From Colius striatus (Eukaryota; Chordata; Aves; Coliiformes; Coliidae), in the NCBI RefSeq assembly GCF_028858725.1, contig NC_084769.1, positions 10,975,501-11,039,500 on the forward strand: a stretch of 64,000 nucleotides of DNA, given 5' to 3'. A program made the translations under genes and the position numbers. The notes under the pieces are model-generated. The model was not told where the DNA came from. It did no database searches and saw only the letters and a list, made by a program, of their open reading frames with translations. Below, piece by piece: positions 13,600-25,600 of this stretch; the stretch's first letter is position 1, and each line of letters opens with the position of its first letter.

Positions 13600-13669
13600 C
13601 CGCCCGGAGGAGGAGGACGGCGCGGCGCCCTGCAGCGGCCTCCCGCCTCTGGAGCAGCCCGGAGCCACG
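13568..13669 (+). CDS. SNX4: SNX4 coding exon 1 (residues 1-34)
   Basis: The exon holds the start codon, in the context CCCCATGG, and an acidic, proline-rich head beginning [10 protein letters not shown]. It lies inside the CpG island. The donor is ACG|GTGAGG and the exon ends in phase 0, matching exon 2. The sequence is poorly conserved with mammalian SNX4, whose N-terminus is longer, so the call rests on promoter context, frame and donor. An in-frame TGA at 13502-13504 rules out an upstream in-frame extension beyond that point. Confidence 0.86.
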
Positions 13670-16600
13670 GTGAGGGTGCGAGGGGCGGCGGCGGCGGACC
13701 GGCTCTCCCCCCGCGGGCCGCCGGCCTTGGCACGGCCTACTCCGCCGGGGCCGAGCAGCGGGCTTTCCTGAGCGTGCTGCCCGGCCGCCGCGCCGCCGGC
13801 CCGAGGCGGGGACGGATGCGGGGCTCGGCCGGCGCGGGGTGGCCGGGGCCCGGCGCTGCCCGCTGCTGCGGAAAGGGGCTACAAGTGGGGTGAGCCCTCC
13901 GACTGCCTGTCTGGAGCCGACCCCCTGCCCGGGGCAGAGCTGTGGGGTTCTCCTTCTAGCCCCGTTCTGACCGCTGCTTTGCGTACCGTCTGCCCCCATC
14001 CCTGCTGCCAAATTATTATTTTAGTGTAGCATTGTTAATTATACTCTCAATTTATCTCCCCCTTAACGTCACAAATAAATCCTCCCGGTTCATTTCAGCT
14101 CTGCCTTTCCCGGGTGGGTGTGTGGTCCTGGCTGACTTCTGCCTGCCAACGTGTAAAAGATAACGATCCTCCTCGGAGATAAAAACATCTCAGTCCAGAT
14201 GTATGATGTTTCCTGTGAAAGGGGAGAGGTGGTTACACATGTCCCGGGTGTTCTGAGGAGGAATTCACTGGTAGCTGGGAAATGTTTGGGTAGAAAGTAC
14301 TGAGGTTCGTTTGTTTGTTTTGCTTAAAAAGGTTACTTTGTTACCTGTGAGGAAAAATATTTCTCTTTTCTGTGCCTTCCAGATTCATGATGGCTTTCAG
14401 GAGCTGAAGTTGTCTGTTGACTTTGGGGTTTTTTTTCCCCAAGAGCGGGTTTTCTGTTTTCACTTGCAAATGTGATCTAGAACATGGGTGTAAAGTGAAC
14501 CCTCGTCTTGTAGAGATCTGTCTTATTTGAACGAATGTGTTGTGGGAGAAGGGGAGGCAGGGTTAGTAGCCTTTGTCTTGCATAGCTAATGTTACATGAA
14601 TACTTGTTTTCCTACTCTAAAAAGATGGAGGATTGTTTGGCGAAAAAAATGGAAATCACTGTTTCGGAAGCTGAGAAACGGACTGGGAGGAATGCCATGA
14701 ACATGCAAGAAACATACACTGCTTACCTCATTGAGACAAGGTGGGTGATGAGAGCTCACTCCCAGAGTGTGGATGCGCCGCTCTAAGCGGCTTCTCCCTC
14801 CTTCCCTCCCTAAACATATTTAGACACAGTTGATGAGAGGCTTTAGATGGTTTATGATTTGTCATGCAATTATCAATCAACTCTGGAGGATCTTTTCCTG
14901 TGAAAACTTGGCATCCGATCACTGGTTCTGTACTAATGCTGGTCTTGTGTAACTGTGTGCTGTGATTCTTCCTTTGGAGCTCAGTGGAAAAACGTGTGCT
15001 CAAAAGATGTAGCTTTTATATGGCGTTAACAATCACTTGGTTATTTCTTAGACATAGGTGGGATCAATTTCTGTGTGTACTTGGATGAGGTTGGATGTAC
15101 AGCTTGTATGTTACAGAGCTTGTGTGTTGTGGTCTCTGAAGTAATGGCTGAGCTCATTTGAGATCACAAGAAAATGAAGAAGTCTCATGATTTATGTCAT
15201 GTGGCCAAAATTTACTGCCTTTACTGCTTATTTGAAGTGTTTTGCTCCATCTGATCACGGCATACTCCTTGTAGATGCTCTAAGGGTTAGGGTTCAGTAA
15301 CTATTTCCTTCCATTATACTATCCTGAACTTTCCCTGGAGGGCTTAACTGCTTTCAGTCTACTTACATTAGTCCAAGTATGGTAAACATGTTTGCTACCA
15401 CAAAGACAACTTGCAGTTTTCAGTATTGAGTAGTAAACAAGGCTTTAAAATTTCTTCTAACTTATCATTACTTTCCAAAGGGTCACAGCTGATTCCTGTT
15501 ATGCAAGATCATGTCAGTCAGCTGAAGCAAGAACTTAAAAATTAGACTTTATTAGGAGTTTTGTTTCTCTCTTCATTTTATTAACTGTTTTAACCTTTGG
15601 GCCTTGCCTTGGGAATGATCTGCTGTAGAGATAAATCCTTCTGAAACAAAGCAGTTGCATTTTTGCAAAGGCTCTGAAGAGTTCAAACTGTAATGCTGTC
15701 ATGTAAGTCTTCTAGTTACTATTTAGAAGGCTTCTTAGCTTGTTTAACTGATGAAGAGACACACCAGTCACACTGATTGCAGACCTACTGGAATGCATTT
15801 ATATGTTTTTGCTAAACTCTTAAGAATAACATCCCAAATAGTTATGCATTATGTTTTTCAAGTGTTGTAACTCTTTGGCAGTTGCTCAGATCTTTGAAAA
15901 AAACCCCTTCTTACAACGTGTTGCTATTAAAGATCAGATCACCTTACGTAAGCAACATCGTGTTTCTTCTAATGATTTCTGTGAAAGAAAAGAGAAGAAA
16001 GTTGAGATCATTTGGTGTATAACTCTAATGTGTAGAGTTACCTTTGTGCAGCTCCAGAAGATACCGACTTTCCATCTCCTTTCCCAGACATCTTTCCAAT
16101 TCTTTAGACTCATTCCTGTTGGTCTTTCCCAGTGGTTCTTCTGCAGTAGCAAAACTCTATTTTGTTGTCCCGATGACTTTGTTTCATTAAGATTTACTTT
16201 AATCTGTGTTCAGCAAATACCAACACCAATTACGTGTTTGTCACAGAACTACTGGAAATGTGGGTTTGTCACATCTTTAATAAAACAGGTTCTCTCTTCC
16301 TTTTGCTGAGGAGGCAAAATCTCTTGCATAAATAAAAGTGGTGGCTATTAAATGTGTTTCCTACTGGGGCTGTAGCTGTAGGTGGGCTTTGCAGCAATTT
16401 GTCTGTGGGTAATAGGATATTTTGTAGCTGAGGAATAAAACTCAGTTTATAGTAATATAAAAGGAAGACCACCTAATAATAGTTGCCTTACACTTGTGTG
16501 AGGTGCGGTTCTGCCACTACAGCTATCTGGGATTTAATTTGAATTGAGCAATTGCATGTGTGGATAAGAGGCAGAAGATGGGTGCAATTACAGCCACTGT

Positions 16601-19600
16601 GTGTTTGTTACACAACAGGAGCTGAGTGCCTCCTGAACTTTTTAAGACATTAGTTTCACTAGTGCTGCTGAAACACTTTTCAAAATACAAGGCCGAGTTT
16701 TGCTTCCTTGTTCTTATCTAAATGAAAAGATTCATTACTATTCTCACATTTAAAGTGATATTGTACCTTGATGTAGAGCTGGTTTTCTGAGACAAAACGA
16801 ACTCCACAGCTGCAGAGCCTCAGTTATTTCCAAGAGGGGTTGGACTGGATGATCTTTTGAGGTCCCTTCCAGCTCTTGAGATTCTGTGCTTGTGCTTCCT
16901 GAAAGCATCCCCTTTATTCTTGCTCTACACCTTTCTGCATTAGCTAATTAGATTTTCATGGTGAGCTATTTCCTTTTGGTTGGTCTCCAAGTCAATTTGT
17001 TTCACAGCTTCCATTAAACTGTACAGTTATTTAAAAGTAACTTATTTTTTATGTTCTCCCTTTGAGAACAGAGGAGAACTTCCATCTCTTTGTGTCAAAT
17101 GGCATTAAGGCAAGTACAAATGTTTACTATTAATGTGTGTAGCTAAATATTCCTCCTTGAGATGCAGGTGCTCAGCATATCACTTACTTTCTGTAAAGGA
17201 AATTGTAAATATCCAGGCCCTCACTCAAAATCCAGTTTGCTTGCTTGCTTGGAAATTTAGGCAGCTGTATCTTGTACCAGAGTCTGCATAAAACTACAAG
17301 AACAGGTATTATAAAACCCAGAATCCGACTCCTGGTCTTATACCCTTTGTTTTTCATGACAGAGCAGAAAGCTGCTCACAGTGCAGAGCACCTTTAAGGT
17401 CTTACTGTAAAAGTGCCACTTTTCTTCCTGTTCTCCATGAAATGACTTCTCCTGTAGTGGTAGTAGGACACTTCCATTTAGTGAACTTTGTTTCTGTCCC
17501 TGCTGACTTTCTGATCTCTAGCCTGATCACTCGATATGGCAACTAGAACGTGAGTTTGGTATTTTGATTTTTAAAATATGGCTTTAGGAAAAAGTAACAT
17601 GACTTTGTGCAGCCTGGGAGCTGACTAATAGTAGGATCCCTGGTTCACAGCCCTACTAGTCTTTACTTGTTTTTGAAGTAATTTGACAGGGTGGCTCAGT
17701 GTATTTCCTTGTTACTCCCCAGTAGGGCTGGGGAAGCTACTCATCTTACTTCTGTTTTCAGTGTTTGGAAAGTTTTCTGTTAGTTCAATTCTGACATGAG
17801 TGATCCCTGCTTTTCTTCTATGATCTTGGATTGCCCATCCAAACTGTAAGGACTTCTTCAGAAAGTTTTTGGGAGAGAAATGAGATTGGAAATGAGTAAC
17901 CAGACAGGTGACATTTTAGTGGTAGTAAAGCTGCACCATGAGACTTCAGGAGTCTTTCCCCCATGTCTCCTGTTCTGTGTTGGACTAGGCAAAGAGCTCA
18001 CACATGCCTTTCTTGGGGAGAACAAATGCCTACAGAGATATGTTGTATTCCATTATAACAACAAAATGCAGGTTTTGGTCTGTTGAGAGTCAGGAAGACT
18101 TGCCTGCTCCCTCCAAATGAAGGAATAAAAGAAGAAAGTCTGAGTTCAGCATGAGTTTTTAAACAGGGCATAGCCAGGAGTTAAAAGAAGCTGGAAGAGC
18201 TGAAACCTTACATTACTCTTGCTTTTTACTTAATTGTACTATAAATAATTAACCTGCCTAGTAGATCTATATTTTGGTTAAATAGAGTAAACTGGGTGAC
18301 TATATTGAAAAAAATAAGAATCACCTGGCTATAAAAAAAAAAAATCTTCTGGCAATAGAACTGCCTTTCCATTCTACAGCTTGCCAGGTAACTTCTGGTG
18401 TCTTACAGTGCACATAGTTGACCTATAATGATTCATAGAATGGTGGGGGTTGGAAGGGACCTTTGGAGATCATCCAGTCCAACCTCCCTGCAGAAGCAAG
18501 TCAACCTAGATCAGGTCACACAGGAACATGTCCAGGCAGGTCCTGAAGACCTCCAAGGAAGGAGCCTCCACACTCTCCCTCAGCAGCCTGTGCCAGGGCT
18601 CCCTCACCTCAACAGTGAAAGAGTTTTTCCTTAAATGGAACTTTTGGTGTTCCAGCTTCAATCCATTACCCCTTGTCTTGCTGCTAGATACAATAGAAAA
18701 AAGGGATGCCCCAACCTCCTTACACCCTTTAGGTATTTGTAAATACTGAGATCTCCTCTCAGTCTCCTCTTCTCCAGACTAAACGGACCCAGTTCCCACA
18801 GCCTTTCCTCATAAGGAAGATGCTTCAGTCCCCTGATCATCTTGGTGCCCCTGTGCTGGACTCTCTCCAGCAGTTCCCTGTCCCTCTTGAGGTGAGGAGC
18901 CTAGAACTGAACACAGGACTCCAGATGAGGCCTCACCAGGGTAGAAGGGGAGCAGAACCTCCCTCGACCTGCTGGCCACACTCTTCTTGATGCATCCCAG
19001 GATGCCATTGGCCTTCTTGGCCATGAGGGCACGTTGCTGGCTCATGGTTAGTTTATTGTCAACCAGGATTGTGTGTTGAGAGGCCTAAATATGGAGGCTA
19101 TTTCTAGATAGCTAATGGGAAAAATTGCCCAGCCCTCTGAAATAGTAGTTCTCCACAAAGAGTGAACCTTGTCCACTGCAGGGAAGTGCTACTTTTCATA
19201 CACTGGAAGGTCAAAGGCTGAAAGCGAAGTTCCCACTTCTGCAATTGAAGAGGTGATTGCTTTTACAAGGAAATAAACTGATGTATTTCCTCCTTGTCTG
19301 TTTTGATATTTTGTAGCCATTCCTCTCTTTATTGCATTCGGAATCGTTTAATGGCTCATTTGAGGTAATCAATTTCCAATGGGAAAAGGGAAGAGGTTAA
19401 TTAGACAGACTAAATTTTTCACGTTGGCACTTTGAATTAAGGCAAATGAACGTGACTTCTGGAGCAATGTAATCTTCTAATCACTTGTGATAACATCAGT
19501 TATGAACGTAAAAGCTGAAGGTTTCAATTTGGCCTGTTAATTTGTTTCAGGCAGGTCGGTTGGTCCGATGAATAACGTGCATTGTTAGAACTGTACTTGG

Positions 19601-22600
19601 AGGGGAAACGTATGGTTTTCCTGCCTGAGCACTGTACAAGTATTATATTGTATTTTTAAAACCAAAACAAATTGAGAAGTATGACTGAATGTCAACAAGT
19701 GATTATAATCTTAATTGAAACTGGTCTGCAGTACTTGTATTTAATGGTGGAGTTCATAATGTGGTCGAAGAAATTAGCTGGTAATGAAGGTATTAAGTGT
19801 GACGAGTACCTTTGTGGATTTCTACTTCCTTTCTGGAACTGGGTTCCTGGGGAGAAATGCTCTTGTAATTGGTGATATTTTATGGTCTCATATGTAACCA
19901 GGTGGAGATATTTTTGGTGTGATTAGAAAAGAGTTATTTCTCTCATCTTATTTGCCTGTCCCAAATCCATCCATGCAGTTTCAAACACTACCTTGTTTAA
20001 AAGTGTGGATGCAGGCTCATAATTGAGGGCTGTACAGTACTTCCCACCACATCTTTGCTCTCTATCTGAGAGGAGAATCTAACTGCTTTTATAGTATCAA
20101 AGCCTGGATGGAAGGGGATTCTTCAACTGGTATTAATTTCAAAATGTGCTTTAAATTCACACAAATGAGTTAATTGAAAAGGCATTGTGTCTTTGTTGGG
20201 CACTGCTCAGCTGCCCTCCTGAAGTGTTGTCTTCTTCCAGTCACTAAAAGACACTAAAGTGAAGTTAAACAGCCTGTTGATAAAAAACTGACTGGAGTGG
20301 GTGCTGCTTGTGGCAGAGACAGCAGTGGTGTTGTCCTGTGGAGACAGGGCAGTGTGGCAGCAGGCTCTTGCTGAGGTACAACCATAGAATCATTTCAACT
20401 GGAAGAGACCTTTAAGATCATTGAGTCCAGCCTTTGTCACAGCCCTGTCAAGCACTAGACCATTTCCCTGAGTGCAACATCCACTTGTCTCTTGAACCCC
20501 TCCAGGGGCGGTGACTCTAGCACCTCCCTGTGTAGCCCATTCCAATGCCTGACAACCCTTTCAGCAAAGAAATTCCTCCTCATATCCAACCTGAACCTCC
20601 CCTGGCACAACTTGAGGCTGTTTCCTCTTGTTCTATTGCTTGTTACTAGGGAGAACAGACCAACCCTTGACTGGCTACAGCTTCCTTTCAGGTAGTTGTA
20701 GAGATTGATAAGATCTCCCCTGGGCCTTCTTTTCTCAAGGCTCAATAGCCCCAGATGCCTCAGCCATTCCTCATATGAGACATGCTCCAAATCCTTTACT
20801 AGCTTGGCAGCCTGTCTCTGGATCCTCTCCAGCACCTCAATGTCCTTCTTGTAGAGAGAGGCCCAAACCTGGACACAGTATTTGAGGTGTGGCTGAGTAC
20901 CTCCCTCCTCCTGCTGACAACGCTATTCCTGATCCAGACCAGGATATCATTGGCCTTCTTGGCCACACTACTGGCTGGTGTTCAGCCACTGTCAATCATC
21001 ACTCCCAAGTTCCTCTGTGCCTGGCAGCTTTCCAGCCACTCCTCCCCAAGCCTGTAGCACTGCTGGGGGTTGTTGTGGCCCAAGTGCAGGACCCAGTACT
21101 TGGCCTTATTGAAACTCATGGCATTGGCCTTGGCCCAGCCATCCAGCCTATCTAGAGCTCTCTGTAGAGCTTCCCTACCCTCAAGCAGATCAACACTTCC
21201 ACCCAGCTTGGTGACACCTGCAAACTTACAAAGGGTGTCAGAAGAGTGTTCCTACTCTCTGTATCCCCTCATCCAGATCAATAATGAAGATGTTAAACAG
21301 GACCATCAGGGTGCATCTTTTTGCAATGAGATATTGGGCAAAGAACAACATCTGGACATATTTCTGGATGAGTGTCTGTCTTGTTTTACTGTCACACTTG
21401 CTCGTTTTAACTGTTGCTTCTTAACTGTGTTAAGAAATGGGAACTGTGTTGTAGAGAAAAAATCAACAGCTTCAACCAGAAAAGGCAGTGTTTGTACTTC
21501 TAAGACAATGAGGATAAATGCGTGTTAGAATAAAGCAAGTATGATCTGAGAAGCAAAACAGTGTTGTATCAGGCAGGTGCTGTCTGTTAAAAAAAAGAAC
21601 AAACTACGTTCAATGGGTTTGACCTTCAAGATTCTCTTGTAGTAACTTAATCCTTTTCTTCAGGGTATGATGTTAGGCTGATGTGTCCCTCACAAGGGTT
21701 GTAAAGCTTGATTAACTTAGACTTAGAGAAGCCTAGCCTGTTATCCACAGAACTGCTTTGTCAGAATAAGTTGGCAGTAGGGTTTAGATCTAGTAAACTC
21801 CCTTAGTTTCTTTGGTGTGAACGGGAAGGATGTGATGAGTGGCATTACGTGGTCTGGCAGTCTGCTTCCTTCCCCCTTGGATTCTTGAGGCCCCTTGTGG
21901 ACATTCAACTTGCAGTGACAGGGTGCTGCATCTCTGTGGTGGGGTAGCAGTGGTTTGTTCTGACCTAGGACCAGGCTTCTTTGTAAAGCTATGATCCTTC
22001 CCTGCTGAAGTGCTACACTCTTAGAGGACCTTTTAAAAACTTTGGTTCCTATTTCATTTTCTGCTTGATATTTGTGTGTGTGGACTGAGATGTTCCTACT
22101 CTCTCTTTATTGTGTGCTTTGGGATTTATAAATAACTGATGTGTTCTTGTTAATTCTGACAAACACAGAGCCTGATACAGCAGGCATGTTGAGAAATTTT
22201 TTGCACAGTTAAGGCTCCACATGGTCTTTGCTGCTTCTAGTTTATAATTAACTCTGCAAAACAGTCATGAGCATTAGAAGTGTAATTTACAGTGGAACTT
22301 TCTTTTGTCAGAAGGCTGTGATCTTTTACAATGACAATGTGCTGCAGGTATGCTGACCTGAATGCTTAATAATGTAGCAGTACACTTATTTCTAAAAGAT
22401 GCAATGATCCCAATGCTGTATTTGCCTTCCTTCAATATCTGTAGGACAGGAATGTGAAATGTGAGTGCATTTTCTTCTAACCTGTAATCTGCGCTATGGA
22501 TGTAGAGTATATGTAGTTCTCCAAACAGACATGAACCTGTGAAGCCTCTATTAAATTTCTGAACATATTCTTCTTGATTTTGTTTCTCTTTCTCCTCCTA

Positions 22601-25600
22601 GTTGTTAGCAAAGCACTATTCTTTAGTTCTTTTGTTACATTTGTAACATTAAAACTATTGAGAAGTATTAAATGCTGTCACTCTGCAGGAATTGGGAGTT
22701 TGAAGGAAAATATAGGTCAGCTTTTATGTGATAAAACTTACCTGGCAAAAATGGACATGTGGAGGAATGTCAAGCCAGAACAGGATGAGATAAGGCATAT
22801 AGACTTTGGAGGACAAGCACCCTAACTTTTTACTACTAATGTATAATACTATAATTGTATTTGATATGAGAGGGCTATATTGGTGGTTCTGCTATGTCAG
22901 GGAGGTTGGACTAGATGTTGAGGCCCCTTCCAACCCTTAACATTCTGTGATACTGTGGTTTGAGGCTACTTACAAATGCATACTATCAAAATCTGGGATG
23001 GTTCTTTGCTAACTAACATCTTGTAAAGTTGTATTTCACTAGAAGTGCACTTGAAAATGGAGTAGGAATGTGTGGGGCAGAAATGCCCTTGAAGTATAAA
23101 CTCCTTTTCATTCTTCTCTGTGCTCACCACATGGATGTTATAGATTATTTAGAAAGTGATAAATGTAAGATCAGACTTGCAGTGGGTTGGGAATTTGACT
23201 GTGTTAGAGGCAGGAGACAGCACTTAAGTACATGCTGTGTTGAAATGAAACAGCCCCATGAACTTCTCTAAGTACTTCATGTTCAGGATGTGGAAAACTT
23301 TCTATTTGAAGTTGCCCATGGCAGTGTAAGCCCATAGAATAAGTTAAGTGGAGATGAAAAATAATTGTGGCTAGCAGTACTTTTCCTTAGGGGCTCATAT
23401 TAACAAGAAAAATAAGAATCACGTTTTAAAAATGAAGTGAACTGTTCTTCTTGCAGTTTCCCTTTTGGTGGTAACTCCTTATGCCTCTGTAATTGTGCTG
23501 TGAGTTTGAAATGTGTTAGACTGCCATAACTGTCAGTAGTGTATGCACACCTAGCCTGCCTTTAGTTACGAGGTGGTACAGTCACTCTTAAACTTAACTC
23601 TCCTACTACAGAAAAGTTAATACTGGAAAGAAGAGCTGTTTAAACACAACTCCTTGTTGTTGGGTTGCCTTTGCTGTGGCCAGGAAATGGTTACACATAG
23701 GAGTGACAGAGGCATTCTCAAGGCAGCCCTGGCCTGTGTTCCTCTCGTCTTGCTGTTTGTGTTCTGCTTCTGCAGTATGTTCTCAGACAGAGTCCACGTA
23801 ATCCTATGATGGTGACAGCCTTGCATAAGGGTTGGTAATAACCCGTGCAGAAGTAGTGCTCTGGAAACCTGTGATGTAGTTCAGTGCAACTGGTTGATAG
23901 CTGCTAAAGCTGGAGATGAAAAGGATCCCTAAATCTGTATTACTTTCATGTGAGTGTCTTGAATAGTCAGGTTATTTATCAAACCCTGCTGGGATTTTCT
24001 CCTCTAGGAAAGTGAGGTTTGTACCTTCTGCTTTCAACTTGGTAACTAATCTTCTGGGGCATAGTAGCTGAATTCTTTATCTCTTAAATTTACCTTCAAC
24101 TCAGCAACAGTACAATCACTAGATACACTTCAGCTAAAGAAAGGTTCTTGAAATGTTTCAGTTCTGCAATGTGTAGGGAGGAGTGCTGCACAGCCTGTCA
24201 GCCCAGCACTAAGCTGAGCTTATGCTCTTCAGAACTCTGGGGTTGCAGTTGCAATTTTGAGTCAAAATACTCTAATAGGGAAGAATCCTTTTGTATTTGA
24301 CAGTGTGGTTTGGTGGCTGTCAGCAGTGTACTTGCCTCTTCTCAGTCTCAAACAGTTTTAATCTGCAGCAGTCTGTGTTGCATGCTTATAAATACATCTC
24401 TTTTTTTCTTCATATGGTTTTTTTTCCTACAAATAAAGTCACTTGGAACAAATGTCCTTTCTGTGAGGCAAGAAGGAGAGATGTCTTGCCCATTTAAAAA
24501 TAATTCCTTTTGCATAATTCTGTGTTGCATTACTTTAACCTCAAGATGTAACCATGGTTTTTAAGCAAGAGGATGTTCCTCTCTAAAGAGAAGTCAGAAA
24601 CAGATGACAAAGGCTTCTTTTGTCTTGTTTCAGCATATCAAATAATTGAGACTGTTTTGGAGTGGGATTTTGTTGTTCAGTAAGGTCATTAGAAATCCAA
24701 CCTTGTAGGTTAAGAGCTTAAAAAAAAATCAGTAATTGGTGTGGTCAAGTTTTAAAAGGTTTACTCTAGAAAGTTGTTATGAATTCCAGAACCACGTAGC
24801 CTGAATTCTGATGGAAGTATGAGTTTCATATGAGAAGTACTTGTACTTCATTGTTCAGCCTTAAAGAGAATCACAGAATCTTAAGAGTTGGAAGGGACCT
24901 CCCTGCCAAAGCAGGACCACTGAGAGCAGGTCACACAGGAACTCATCCAGGTGGGTTTTCAATGTCTTCAGAGAAGGAGACTCCACAACTCATCTGGGCA
25001 GTCTCACGGTACTCCCTCACCCTCACAGTGAAGAAATTCTTCCTTGTATTTCTTTGGAGGCTCTTACCTCAGGCTTGTACCTGTTGCCCCTTGTCCTACA
25101 CCTGCCCTTTATGTATTTGTAAATGTTAATGAGATAACCCCTCAATCTCCTCTAAGCTAAAGAGCCCCAGCTCCCTCAACCCTTCATCATAAAGGAGATG
25201 CTCCACTCCATCATCTTTATGACCCTGTGCTGAACTCTCTCAAGAAAGCTCAGAGGATCTTAGCAATGAGTATCAGTACATGGCTGGGGAGTAGAGAAGA
25301 TGGAGTCAGACTCTTTGTGATGCTGAGGACAAGCGAGTGTGACCACACACAAATGTAGGAAATTCCAGTTAAATGTAAGAAAACCTCTTTACTGTGAGGA
25401 TGGTGAAACATGGGAATGAGTTGCCTAATGTGCTGGTACAGTCTTTGTCCTAGAAACAGAGAAAACACAGCTAGACTTGGCTCTGAGCAACCTGCTTTGG
25501 ACAAGGGAGTTGGACTACAGACATACAGAGGTCCTTTCCAACCTCAACAAACCTGTTACAGTTGCATAACCTAGTTAACACTGTTTCACAGCAGTGCTTT

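Larger units (their letters stand above)
13255..13990 (+). promoter_or_regulatory. SNX4: CpG-island promoter of SNX4
   Basis: This is the densest CpG stretch in the window. It surrounds the SNX4 start codon and the beginning of intron 1. GC boxes of the GGCGGGCGGCGGG type lie at about 13396-13408. A GCGCCTGCGCGCAG run at 13529-13542 resembles an NRF1 site in its GCGCxTGCGC core. No TATA box was seen, as expected for a housekeeping gene. The exact transcription start was not determined. Confidence 0.8.

Noticed and set aside
13419..13673. 84-codon open frame in a second plus-strand frame at SNX4 exon 1
   Set aside because: Starts at a TTG codon, low-complexity Arg/Ala/Pro translation of the CpG island; not a plausible protein.
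13526..14011. 161-codon minus-strand open frame over the SNX4 promoter
   Set aside because: Arg/Ala/Pro/Gly-rich translation of a CpG island, antisense to exon 1; a composition shadow.
15281..15296. Telomere-like TAAGGGTTAGGGTTC
   Set aside because: Only about two units; far too short for an interstitial telomeric repeat.
15851..16309. 152-codon open frame inside SNX4 intron 2
   Set aside because: Cysteine- and phenylalanine-rich composition typical of AT-rich intron sequence, no domain recognised, no splice or promoter context.
20455..20835. 126-codon minus-strand open frame as a host gene
   Set aside because: It is the C-terminus of CR1 ORF2 within a CR1 copy, not a host gene.
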